A stretch of DNA of 64,000 nt from assembly GCF_032118995.1 (NCBI RefSeq), contig NC_092650.1, positions 18,843,501-18,907,500 of the forward strand. Direction: 5' to 3'. Below the pieces are notes generated by a model. That model ran no database searches and had not been told where the DNA came from. It saw nothing but the letters and a program-made list of their open reading frames with translations. The position numbers and the translations under genes were made by a program. Origin of the DNA: Asterias amurensis. Its lineage: Eukaryota > Echinodermata > Asteroidea > Forcipulatida > Asteriidae. Each line of letters begins with the position of its first letter. Within the stretch, counting starts at the first letter, position 1. Of the stretch, positions 33,401 to 42,700 are shown one piece after another.

Positions 33401-36352
33401 CTAGAATTTCGCCCAGGTAGCTTTCTATTTTCATAGTTTTTTCCCTTTCCTTGCAAAGTTGTCATTTGACAGGCAATTGAATGTTGACAAGTTGCTTGTT
33501 GAGATTGTTTTACGTCAGGTGCTTTAAATGGCATTTGGCAGGAGGGTCAACTTAAAGCCATTGGACCCTTTCGGTAAACAGTGTTGTCCAAGGCCCACAC
33601 TTTGTGTACCACAACTTCTATATCAAATAACAAACCTGTGAAAGTTTAGGCTCAATCGGTCATCGGAGTCGGGAGAAAACAACGGAAAAACCCACCCATG
33701 TTTCCGCGCGTTTCGCTGTGTCATGACATGTGTTTAAAATAAATTCGTAATTCTCGTTAACGAGAATTTATATTGTTTTACCGTTTTCTTAAAAAGTAAA
33801 GCATTTCATGGACTAATATTTCAAGAGAAGTCTTTCACCGTTACCTTCTGTAAACCCTGTAAATTATTTGTAAATCTGTGAACTTTTTTTTTTTTTTCCT
33901 GTACCGAAAGGGTCCAATGGCTTTAAAGGGAAAACGTACAACTTAAGAATCAAACTATGGACAATTTATCTAACATGAACCAAGTCCTTAACCAGGGCAT
34001 CGAAGGCTGTAGCGTTTGTGGCCTGACATAAAACCTAAGCCCAAACAACCAACGAAACATTCAAGTGACCCCGTCCTTACTTGAAGAATGACTCCCTGGC
34101 CTTGTGTAGTGCAACTTGAGCCTCATCCGGGTTGCTCTGTTTGCTGTTCTCCCCCTGAAACAAGTACGTCCGTCCAATAGTGGCGTGTGCTCGCTGCTCT
34201 TCCACGTAACTATCCACAGACCGGGCCAGCTCCAGATGGCGCCCCTGATGACGGAGAGCTTTCTTGTAGTGGCCGAGTTGACTGTAGCATTCCCCGATCT
34301 TGCGGTTGGCAACTGCTGCCCCGATGACATCCTGGACTGACTCTGAGAGTTGCAATTCATGTTGATGTTCTTTGATAGCATCTTCGTATTCACCTGATAA
34401 AACATAACAAATTGCAGGAAGTTCACAAATAGGGAGCCGCCAACATAAGGCTAGATAGCTCAGTTGGTAGAGCAGCGGCATGTTAATCTGTAGTTTAAAT
34501 CCCAATCTAGTCAATTTTCCTTTGTTCTAACCCCAATTCAATTTGTTTTCAACAGCCGCTAAACATATATAAACAACAGTCACTTACACAATTATTGTCA
34601 CCCGTTTCCCCAAAATGTGATGCTTGAATTAAGGATAATTGGTTGTTCTGCTCCATTTTCAAAACATTTCAAAACAGATTTCAAAATCTGCCTTTTTGGA
34701 CATAGTATTTTAGTTCTGCACCAGGCCTGGAATTAAACAGAGTAAACGGAGGACATGTAATCTGTTGCCCTGGTCTTGTCATTGTGCCCATTCAACAGTT
34801 TGGCCAAATAGACTTTATTTAAGGGTTTTTTCAATGGAAGAGCACTTGTGTAATGTAACAAAATAGTCTTGTTGGCCTGTCAAAGATGAAATTCCATGCC
34901 CAAGCCTCTTTAACCAATCCACATACAACCCTGTACTCTATGCTTCGTTTTAAAAAGACCAAGGGCACTGAGGCATTTTCTCCTGGGTATACCAAAGCAT
35001 TTCAAGGGCACCAAGGCAATGACTAGGGGGCATGGAGGCAATCGCCTCTGTTGCCTCCGAGAAGTACCAGGCCTGCACAAATGAATCCTGTCTGAGCCAC
35101 CGGTGGTCAACTTACCATACTTGGACAGTAGTTCCCCTAAGACATTACAGATTTCAGCTTCTTCTTTGAGCTTGCCAGCAGCCTGAGACTTCAGTTTACA
35201 CTTCTGCAGTCCTGTAACATAAATTTACACCAATGTGAAATGTTTAAAGCAATCGCACAACATCGGTAAACAGTATTGTCCAAAGGCCCACACTTGGTGT
35301 GTCACAACTTGTGTATAAAATAACAAAGTCTGTGAAAATTTAGGCTCAATCGGTCATCGGAGTCGGGAGAAAATAGCGGGGAAACCCACCCTTGTTTCTG
35401 CACGATTCGCCGTGTCATGACATGTGTTTAAAATAAATCCGCTATTCTCGATATCGAGAATTTATAACTGTTTTAATGTTTTCTCAAAAGGTAAAGCATT
35501 TCATGGAATAATATCTCAAGGGAAGTCTTTCACCATTACCTTGTTAACCCTGTAAGTTATTTGTAAATCTGTGAACTTTTAATTTGTGTTCTGTTCAGAA
35601 AGTGTCCAATGGAATGGCTATAATAATGCACTTCAATCAATCAGTCCAAATTAAATAAATTGAGTTTTAGACTGCCACATCCATAAGCAGAACAATAAAT
35701 GAATTATTAATTTAAAATCATTACAGTGGAAAAAAATTATTGAGTTCAGAGTAAAAAAGTAGTTTCAGTTTGTTTAAAAATAAAATGGCCTAAACTTTTA
35801 AGTTTTAAATAAAGTTGCCACCTTGCATTGCAATCAATGCTTTGTCATGCTTGTGTTTACAAATATAACATGAATGAAACGGTTGTCATGGTATATCAAT
35901 ATGGTTACAAATTCAGATGATCTTTATTTACAAATTTGTTAAATCGAAAGTTTAGATTATTTGAAAATTAAACTAGTTTTCATTCTAAATATTGGACTTG
36001 TTGGAATTTACTTCAATTGATTAATTAAATTAAATATTCATTTTCGAATTCTTGTAATCTAAATTCTTACAAATAATTGATTTTGTTTTTAGTTAGGTAC
36101 CCAGCTTGTCTTGTGACTTGATGTGTTCAATATAAAATTCAATTATTGAGAGTAGTTGGCGACGGCACCTGACTAGCAGAACCAAACAATGCAATGGTGG
36201 CTGTTTGTTTTTTGATGTAATAAAATTTAAATACTAGGCAAAAAACAAGGACAAGGAAAAAGTGGCCAGTTTAATTTCTTTTCTTTTTTTTAAGAAAGGA
36301 GGAAAATATATGATAACTTACTCTTGAACTCCTTTCTATCCTGAGAATTCAT
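16857..36352 (-). CDS. TONSL: TONSL, tonsoku-like replication-repair scaffold
   Basis: Twenty-three exons join in a single frame through GT-AG sites to give 1536 residues (human 1378). TONSL with MMS22L binds new histone H4 unmethylated at Lys20 behind replication forks and promotes RAD51 loading at broken forks. Domain order is intact: N-terminal TPRs (1 to about 436), an acidic segment (about 455-510), ankyrin repeats (533-641), a long basic/serine linker (642-1023) with the family motif ALIPEEE, a ubiquitin-like segment (about 1070-1157) with [15 protein letters not shown], and leucine-rich repeats to the end. The start ATG at 36352 opens a 31-nt exon reading [10 protein letters not shown]. 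Exons are listed under the four part entries. It diverges from RPUSD2 and converges with BPHL. Confidence 0.95.
18421..18776 (+). mobile_element. TTAA-site MITE, family 2
   Basis: TTAA lies at 18421-18424 and 18773-18776; ends AGCCATTGGACTCTTTCGG and a degenerate inverted 'aatggct'. Other copies: 33552-33926, 35244-35619, 51237-51843. About 355 bp, non-coding, in a TONSL intron. Confidence 0.75.
19523..19690 (+). mobile_element. tRNA-derived SINE-B, copy 1
   Basis: 'tgatctagttggtaagacac' (A-box region) and 'ggtcgtgggttcgaatccca' (B-box) are tRNA-like, followed by 'acagaacaagggaaagtactg', shared with 40348-40508 and the minus-strand copy 59595-59740. It lies in a TONSL intron, opposite in strand. 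Confidence 0.65.
20395..20510 (-). mobile_element. tRNA-derived SINE-D fragment
   Basis: On the minus strand 'gacgtagtggtatttttcc', then 'ggttcgaatcgtgcc' and 'gggggcactacgtgta' give a degraded A-box, a good B-box and a SINE body. Only this copy was noticed. Confidence 0.4.
21467..21814 (-). repeat. 174-bp tandem duplication copying the TONSL exon 19 acceptor
   Basis: 'cttggggtgttccactgttt' followed by 'gagaaatcaagaaagt' at 21467 recurs at 21641 with one changed base in the first 20. On the minus strand both copies read polypyrimidine tract, CAG, then the first 14 bases of exon 19. The outer copy (junction at 21654/21655) has no exon behind it and reads into a stop within about 15 codons. 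Confidence 0.8.
21960..22230 (-). mobile_element. L2-like LINE 3' relic
   Basis: Minus-strand sequence reads [20 protein letters not shown] then FKKCMKHFL, matching the usual end of L2/CR1 ORF2 ('LWNSLP..R...FKK.LKT.LF'). The 'tatagcgcc' tail follows at about 21975. In a TONSL intron. Confidence 0.5.
22369..24190 (-). CDS. TONSL: TONSL exons 16-18, ubiquitin-like region
   Basis: Exons: 24024-24190, 23063-23219, 22369-22447. They read [16 protein letters not shown], then [20 protein letters not shown] and [19 protein letters not shown], then [18 protein letters not shown], each a close match to the human protein between linker and LRRs. The donor of exon 17 is joined directly to a 31-bp tandem repeat. 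Confidence 0.93.
22976..23062. repeat. 31-bp tandem repeat abutting TONSL exon 17 donor
   Basis: 'tctagtgattgaacctt' starts at 22976, 23007 and 23038. The third, partial unit ends exactly at the GT donor next to exon 17 (exon edge 23063), so the donor's intronic bases belong to the array. Confidence 0.8.
23309..23558. mobile_element. MITE with 'gggcccaatttcat' ends
   Basis: Left 'gggcccaatgtcatggctct' and right 'agagccatgaaattgggccc' are inverted; inner 'gcttac' and 'gtaagc' words pair further. Related but different ends bound 32592-32825, and relics occur near 1-90, 18780, 33220-33390 and 48540-48690. Confidence 0.65.
23615..23811 (+). mobile_element. One-arm copy of the palindromic MITE (family 3)
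   Basis: Starts TTAA-AGGATCACGTTGCC and follows the left arm of 2483-2871 up to the centre 'gggagtcaaatttt', where it stops; the second arm is missing. In a TONSL intron. Confidence 0.75.
24404..28209 (-). CDS. TONSL: TONSL exons 10-15, acidic and ankyrin region
   Basis: Exons: 27990-28209, 27005-27069, 26779-26868, 26365-26601, 25935-26055, 24404-25428. Exon 10 gives an acidic stretch ([14 protein letters not shown]). Exons 12-13 give ankyrin repeats starting [16 protein letters not shown]. The human histone H4-binding residues in PRDYCGW, LHEACN and LHDA are kept as Asp570, Trp574, Glu579, Asn582 and Asp615; human Tyr572 is Phe583 and Cys608 is Gly619 here. Exon 15 is a 1025-nt linker exon rich in Ser, Asp and Arg, with a His5 run and [15 protein letters not shown]. 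Confidence 0.93.
27170..27450 (+). mobile_element. SINE-A (tRNA-Leu-like head)
   Basis: 'ctgtgcaccggactcaaatg', 'gtgggtccaaatctcagtta' and 'gcacttgtgtctttgagcaa' follow the SINE-A order; the tail 'ggttcttgtgatagattaag' matches the BPHL intron 4 copy. In a TONSL intron. Confidence 0.5.
28234..28507 (+). mobile_element. TTAA-site MITE, family 1, truncated
   Basis: Starts 'aaagacactgaacactattgg' and runs to 'caacagctccccgttacca', where poly-T and poly-G replace the last 100 bp. Its outer end is only 24 bp from the acceptor of TONSL exon 10, so the branch point of that intron may lie at or in the MITE. Confidence 0.7.
28690..29050 (-). mobile_element. Histone-stem-loop repeat, copy split by SINE-A
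   Basis: Pieces 'gaagctttgcatggtgtgga' (from 28699) and 'aaacttgccggtacaaccat' (from 28989) are adjacent in the other copy (39425-39560). Between them a SINE-A (about 28737-28986) is inserted. The stem-loop at 29035-29050 is degraded: AGCTCTTTTCAGAGTC on the minus strand. Confidence 0.6.
29264..36352 (-). CDS. TONSL: TONSL exons 1-9, TPR region
   Basis: Exons, in transcript order: 36322-36352, 35116-35211, 34081-34393, 32922-33080, 31804-31975, 31044-31158, 30650-30795, 29855-30007, 29264-29389. They encode residues 1-437, a run of TPR-type helical repeats. Recognised family stretches are [79 protein letters not shown] and [20 protein letters not shown]. Exon 5 begins at 31975 ([11 protein letters not shown]), not at the nearer acceptor-like AG, because only that keeps phase. 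Introns hold family 1 and 2 MITEs and SINEs. Confidence 0.93.
29585..29665 (+). mobile_element. tRNA-derived SINE-C head
   Basis: 'aaggctttatagctaagttg' and 'ggtcgttggttcaagttcc' are tRNA-like A and B boxes followed by 'tagttaaattgtctttctg'. Related copies: 34440-34520 and 52330-52400. Confidence 0.5.
30145..30400 (+). mobile_element. SINE-A
   Basis: 'tgccatagtcgagtggtcaa' then 'ggtttcaagtctaagtcatgg' give tRNA(Leu)-like boxes, then 'cgtccttcagatgggacatt' and 'ggtcttgtgtgttatgt', the common body also found at the right edge of the window. A short 'gtgttatgtcct' triplication lies inside. Confidence 0.65.
31275..31790 (+). mobile_element. SINE-A interrupted by another repeat
   Basis: The head 'gtcgtggctgagcaaataag' stops after 'ctggtgtttttg' at about 31333 and resumes as 'cagcagagtgtgggtttgag' at about 31461, followed by the body 'cacttgtgtccttt' and 'ggtcccgtgtgttttgt'. 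The intervening 125 bp ('cagcatttatatagcgctat', 'gaattaggattggttgtgga') is a repeat also seen near 9540-9640. The tail 'gagcgctatataaaaaaaca' resembles LINE L2 3' ends. Confidence 0.6.
32041..32418 (-). mobile_element. TTAA-site MITE, family 1, complete
   Basis: TTAA at both ends; 'AGGCACTGGACACTATTG' and 'AATAGTGTCCACGGCCT' are inverted. 378 bp with an internal hairpin ('gatttcgagacctcaa' with 'tgaggtctcgaa'). In the TONSL intron between exons 4 and 5. Confidence 0.85.
32592..32825. mobile_element. Fold-back MITE, about 85-bp arms
   Basis: 'gggcccaatttcataaagtc' on the left pairs with 'gctttatgaaattgggccc' on the right, and the pairing continues through 'cttgcttagcatgaa', 'cttgataagaacaagatta' and 'accaaccaaattt'. 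234 bp, non-coding. Confidence 0.8.
33552..33926 (+). mobile_element. TTAA-site MITE, family 2, complete
   Basis: TTAA at 33552-33555 and 33923-33926; ends AGCCATTGGACCCTTTCGG and its inverse are nearly perfect. An internal 'ctcgttaacgag' palindrome is present. Confidence 0.85.
34440..34520 (+). mobile_element. tRNA-derived SINE-C head
   Basis: 'ggctagatagctcagttggt' followed by 'agagcagcggcatgttaatc' is a strong tRNA-like 5' half; the B-box region ('gtagtttaaatcccaa') is decayed. It starts about 47 bp upstream of TONSL exon 3. Confidence 0.5.
35244..35619 (+). mobile_element. TTAA-site MITE, family 2, decayed ends
   Basis: Interior 'aaacagtattgtccaaaggc' and 'gtcatcggagtcgggagaaa' match the family; left end is TTAA-AGCAATCGC and the right end 'gtgtccaatgg' lacks a clear TTAA. 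In TONSL intron 1. Confidence 0.7.
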
Positions 36353-36718
36353 ATTGCAGAAAACTCAAGGCACCGAACTCGTTTCAAAGTTTGTTGCATA
36401 ACTTTAATTTTGTCATGTTTTTTTCCGAGACATTTGTCAGACGTCAACACACAATTCTACTTTTATAAGACCCGCCATCTTGAAATTCCCGCGATGGACA
36501 CATTAGCTGTTCTTTTTCCAAAGGGGTGCTAGTTTACTATCGTTGGCTGGCTGTGGTTGAGAATAGAGGGCGCTGTTTAATAATTTACACAGACTTTCCT
36601 GAAGGAAGGAGGGACAGACGAACGACGTTGAACTTGGAGGTAGAAATAACTATAACTTTAGTATTATTGGGGGGAAAGTTAACTGAAAAGTCAATTGGAA
36701 TGGATTGAATGGTATACA
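36353..36718. promoter_or_regulatory. Shared divergent promoter, TONSL / RPUSD2
   Basis: Only 366 bp separate the two start codons. A YY1-type CGCCATCTTG lies at 36473-36482 and an E2F-like TTCCCGCG at 36486-36493. No clear TATA box; 'ttttataag' occurs at 36461. E2F control would suit TONSL, an S-phase gene; that is inference. Confidence 0.55.
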
Positions 36719-39700
36719 ATGGTCCAAAATGCTTATTTTCTACGCACATTAATCGGGCAGGCACGTTCATTTAATTTTAAAGGCTTGTTTGCACGACGAG
36801 CAATTACCGTTTTCACCACAGTAAACAAGAAACATGAACACGTGTTGTGGCAGTGGAGCAAAAAATGTAGCGGTACAACTCCGTGCATTTCCAAAACATC
36901 ACTGACTCGGAGTTTATCATTCGACAACAGCGACAGTCATATCCAAAAGCAACAACTTGAACAAGCCATTGAGGTAGAATTAGACATCCACGAACAAGCC
37001 AAGATGTTGAAATCTGTTACTGCTGAATCTAGTAGAACCGTGGATGTTGTTGTGACATCCGAACAAGAATGTGGGTCTCCGGTTTGCAGCGACCAGGAGG
37101 TTGACCCGCAGCAGCCGCAGGGGGACGGCGCCCAGCCAGACGTCCCGCTGACAGCGGAGGGTGGTGTCACGGCAGACTCGGCAAGAAGCTACGCAGAAAA
37201 GAGGAAGTGGTTTGGTGATCAAACTAAAACTAAAACTAAAAAGGTAAACTAAATTGCAATACATTTGTGATTTGAAGTAAAAACTTTTCTCACCCATCCT
37301 ACATAAATATTGATAAAGTTTGCCTGGTTTCCTGATATTTGAATTGACTGGAAAAACAAGGGGATAACTTTCCGCATGGTGCCACCACTTTTTCACTAAT
37401 TTTTACAAAAAGGGATATATCAATCAGGTAAATTAGATACTATATTATTTTATTTCGAATGAAAAAGTGGTGGCGCCATACGGAAACTTTTCCAAACAAA
37501 TATTGTAATATGATTGTAATTATTGCATTTGAAATAGAATATTGTTTTTTTTTGTTTTAACACGGAATATTTATTGTTATATGATATTGATGTGTATAAC
37601 TTAATTTGTATACAGTGCATAATTAATTTAAAATTTGTTTTTTAATGATTTTAAAATCTGTTTCAATAGGGCTTAATCAGACATAGTTAAAATGTTGAGC
37701 ATCCAATTCCAAGAAGGAAATGACTAAATTACCTTTTGTCTTTGCCTCCCCCTTTTTACCACATATTTAGCCTGCCCCATTCATCAATTATTAATTTTCT
37801 CTCCCTCCCCTACCCATCAATATGCCCATTATTGTCTTTGTCTTTTGTGTTCCCTACCTCCTGTGGTCAAACAAGACCCCCCCCCCCCCAGCCCCACTTG
37901 TTACCCAACCTGCTGTCGATTTCACCAAACTCTTTCACCTAACTTAAGATTAATCTTAGGACTTAGGACGCGTCCCAACCCTGCACTGTAGCATGCAGAC
38001 CTTAAGAGTAATCCTAAGTTAGGATGAGTTGCTCGTCCTAACTCGAGATAGGTTCAATCCTAGCGTTTCGTGAAATCGACGGCAGGTTACATACTTTTTT
38101 ACATGTGTGCATTCATCTCCATCATAATGAAGTATTAAAATTTCTATATCACTGACTGCTTTTTCTACATCAATATACCTGTTCATGTTTGTTGTGTTGT
38201 CAAGAGTTAAAAACATTTTGCATATTTTTATTTTATCAGTTTCAGTTTTTTTTTTCATTTGTGCTGTTTGGTGGGTATTTTGGAAGTACTTTCTATTATA
38301 TAGAAGATAAAGTGTTCAGTTTTATCTAATTCTACTTTTCTGTTGGCTGACTTTAAGACCATATTGGATTGCATTCCACCATCCACAGGGCAAGAAACTG
38401 GACCGACATCCAAAGAAGATACAGAAGTTTGCCAATGATGAGAAATTTAACGAAACCTCCTACTACTTTGAAAATGGTAGGTAAGGCAATGTCTCCACCT
38501 TCTACAGATAATTCATATCTGTCCGGTTGGCGTTATAGTATACCCACCAAATCAAGAAGTAAAAAAACAAATATCACAGGCATATAACTTGGGTTGGATT
38601 CGAACCCACACCGTTGCATTAATTCACTTTCACTTTCTATTTCTTCAGGTCTGAGGAAAGTAACTCCGTACGTGTTTGTCTTTGAGGCTCATGTCAAAGG
38701 TCGATGGATGAAGCGGTCTGTAATGGACGTTTTCAGGAATGAGTTCAGGTCAGAAACGCCAGAGTATTATGTGAGTTGGCCGTGTGTATATTTTCAGCTG
38801 ATCAGCTGATTTATTGCATGTCCTGGGCAATCTGTAGTATAATACAAATAGCACACCACAGTCACTTAGGCTGTGTGAGTGGCAAAATGTCAACATGAGT
38901 TTACAAGTTTACAATACTCGAGTCAACTTTGCCTAAAAGTTACAATAATTCTCTAAAGAAAAGATGATTTAGACACAAAACAATACTCAGAGGGAGCTCT
39001 GGAACATTATCCTCCAAAGTAAAGGGTATTTGAAGCACGGCCAGAGCCATGCTCCCAACAAAATAGAGAGAAATACCTACAGATCTGGCTCTCTCTCTCT
39101 TCCTTTTTAATAGTAATAATAATAATAATAATAAACAGCACTTATAAAGCGCAAAGTATCTGACAAAAATTGCCATTCAAGGACGCCGGTTCACAAAATC
39201 AAAGTCAAAAGTCCAGGATTTAAAATGCTCTTTTAAAGAGGCGAGTTTTGAGCTGTTTGAAGGTTGAAGGAGTGTTCTGAGGTCAAGCGGCAGGGAATTC
39301 CATAGACAAGGTGCAATGTTAGAGAAAGCTCTGTCTCCATAGCTAGCGAGGCGAGATATAGGTACGTGGAGTGTGAGAACCGAGGACCGTAGACCAGGCC
39401 TGACATTACGAAGGTGTATTTAATAAGTGTTGTTTAAAGCTTTGCATGGTGTGGAGAAATAAGAAGGAACCTTACATAAATAGTAAACTTGCCGGTTCAA
39501 CCATGTGTAAATCTCTTATGTAGAGTGTTGGCTCTGAAAAGAGCCGGGTTGGTTTCATTTAATTATAGTTTCTTCTTATGTGTATTTAATATTGTCTTAA
39601 TTGCTTCATTGTCCAAACCTAAATCCTTTATTACAGCAAAAGGCAATTAGCAGTGGATTGATAACCATTGATGGGAAGAAAGTCTCACTAGATAAGATTC

Positions 39701-42700
39701 TGGTTAACAATGAGTTCCTACGGTCCATGGTTCACCGCCATGAGCCACCAGTAACCAGTCAACCCTTGGATCTAATCACAGTCGATGAGGAGTACGTTGT
39801 CATCAATAAGCCGGCTTCGATACCGGTAAGTTTATCTTCAGCTTGCTTAGGGTAACTTCAAAGCCAATAAGTGACCCAATAGACCGTATTGAATAACCCC
39901 CTTTGTTGCTATAAAAGGCGCCATCTTGTAGGATAAACCGTATGCGTACATCAATGAAGCACACAGCGGTCCCGGTTTGACTTCTATGGCACACGGACGC
40001 ACACACACACGCACACAAACATGTTTATGGTGTAGACCGAGGACTTCTCTTTGTTCTACCATTGTTTGGACATAGTTTATTTTTCAGACGTCCCCATTGG
40101 TTTTGTACACAAAATCTACCTAGGACTGTCCCCGGTGTGATTTTTTCCCGGACCCCTTTTGTTAAAGTCCTCGGTTATCAATAGTAGACATGACCACACG
40201 CTCACCGACGCCATGTTGTAGGGCAGGTTTTTGAATGGTGAGTTCATATTCAATACGGTCTATTCATGTGATGTCATCATCACAATAATCTTGGTATCCA
40301 ATCCATTGCCCAATGTGTTATACAGAGTAGTATGGTTTCAGGTGATTCGAGCTGCCTCTAGCTACCGGGCAATCTGGGTGGTCTAGTTGGTATGACATCT
40401 GCTCGAGATTGGCAAAGGTCGTGGGTTCAAATCCAACAATGAGTACAATTTTGTTTACAGAACTCTGGGGAAAGTACCGAGTATACAGAGCTTACACACA
40501 TATATGTATGGTTAAAAACAAATAATAGTAGCCTTCTACAGGAAAATAATTTATATTGGTTTGTATTTGACAGGTTCATCCGTGTGGCAAATACCGTCAC
40601 AACACCATCATATTTCTCTTGGGTAAAGAATATGGCTTTACTGGACTGCACAGTGAGTACCAAAAGTTAAAGTTCACCTGTTCGACTGTTTTAGTGTGTC
40701 AGGTGTATTGCGCTAGAGATGAATGATACTATATATTACGTTATTTTTTAGGAGGAGTTTTCTATTTATTTTGTAAAATTTTACTATTACTTTTTATTTT
40801 TACTCTGCTTATTGGAAACAACTACTTATTCATGAAGATTTTGTTTTTGTGTAGAGTGAGGTAGGAGCCCAGTAAACCACTCAAGAGAGTTATCAAGTAG
40901 CTCAGAAGCAAGTCCCTAGACCTCTGGGCCAGGGAGTGTTGTGGCTTGTGGCAGATTAGTCTAGTGCACTCAAGCCTTGGTGTTGTCGGAGTGTGCGTCA
41001 CGGTCCCAGTCATGGCATTTGTGTCCTTTGGCAAGATGCTTAACCATGCGTTCACCTAGCTTCGATAATCGTAACCCTCCTCCAGACAAGACATGGCGCT
41101 GCGGGAGGATTTTTATTTTATTTTTTATTGTTATTATTATTTTTTATTCAAGTCGCCTGACACACAATTATTTTTTCCAGAGGCCATTGCCACCTACTCC
41201 TAGGGCTGAAACAGGGTTATCCTTTTCACAGTCCATACGAATGTAGGCTTGGGTATCTTCAATTCAAAGCCTAGCTGGTAGAGCAGAAAGCACTACCGCC
41301 CCAATTTTATGTAGCAAGTGTCACGACCGGGATTCGAACCCACACCCTGCTGATCAAACACCAGTGCTTGAATCTGTGTTCTTAACCACTCGGCCATGAC
41401 ACTGCCACAATTGGATTCAGGGTTACAATTATCACAACTAGCGTTCACCATGGTCCAATGGTGAAACTGCAGAACTTGGAATCACAAGGTTGTGGGTCAA
41501 AATGTATGTTGTTTATATTCAAGTATAGGGGATTAGGATCTTGTTTTATACAGAAGACCTCATGATGTGTATTATTCCTGTGTTTTAGCAATACACCGGC
41601 TGGACAGGTTAACCTCAGGACTGCTCATGTTTGCAAGGTAGAAACTTCAAATATTCCTATTAATTTTCCCAAGAATTTCACATTTTAAAAACCCTGCATT
41701 GAGGGACCTGTTTAGTTGCTATGCACCTGTGGTACATTGTACTAACGTTTTTTGTCCATAGGTTAAGAGGGTTTGTTTTGCATTTTGTTTTTCAAAGTGT
41801 GTTGATAACAGGTAAAGGTATTTGCCTTGGTGAATTTGAGCTGATTTGTTTCCTTAATTAATTAAGTTTTGTTATTTGACTTCATCTACCATTGACAGTT
41901 GACATACTGATTTTGTACACAAAGAATAATGTTAGAGTTCGATTGGGAGTTTGATTATTATTATGGTAGAATAATAATTCGCAGACCTGGAATTTAAAGG
42001 AACACGTTGCCTTGGATCGGTCGAGTTGGTCTTTGAAAAGCGTTTCTAACCGTTTGTTATAAAATGCATATGACTAGAAAGATATTTTAAAAGTAGAATA
42101 TAATGATCCACACAAGTATCACTCGAAATTGCATGGTTTTCCTTTTACCTCGTCGACAAACATGGTCGGCCATTTATGGGAGTCAAATTTTTGACTCCCA
42201 TAAATGGCCGACCGTGTTATTTCGCAAAGTAAAAGGAAAACCCTGCAACTTCGAGGCAAATTTGTGTGGATCATTGTATTCTACTTTTGAATCATCTTTC
42301 TAATCATATGCATTTTATAACAAACGGTTACAAATGCTTTTCAAAGACCAACTCGACCGATCCAAGGCACTGTGTTCCTTTAATGGAGGCCATTGGCTCT
42401 GTTGCCCCTGGTAACAGTGGTATTGGCCTTGGTGCTCCTTCAACAGTTTCTCACTGATTTGAAGATTTGAAGAAGTGCCCTCACAAAAAATGAACATTTG
42501 TTTTGGTGTAGGACTCGTGAAGTTTCACAGCGAGTTGACGCCTACGTACGAGAGAGGAAACTCACCAAGACGTACGTCTGTAAAGTGGTTGGAGAATTCC
42601 CAAGGTAAAATTTCAGAACACACAGCTGCATGACAAGAACCTAATGAAAAAGAACCTTGTAGACAGCCAAACATCTACACCGTTGAATTTAAACGAGTCA

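Noticed and set aside
36695-36718. Upstream start of RPUSD2
   Set aside because: The codon at 36695 is TTG; the first ATG in frame is 36719 with a strong context.
41318-41405. Functional tRNA-Leu gene
   Set aside because: Anticodon arm is distorted and the same head occurs in several SINE copies.
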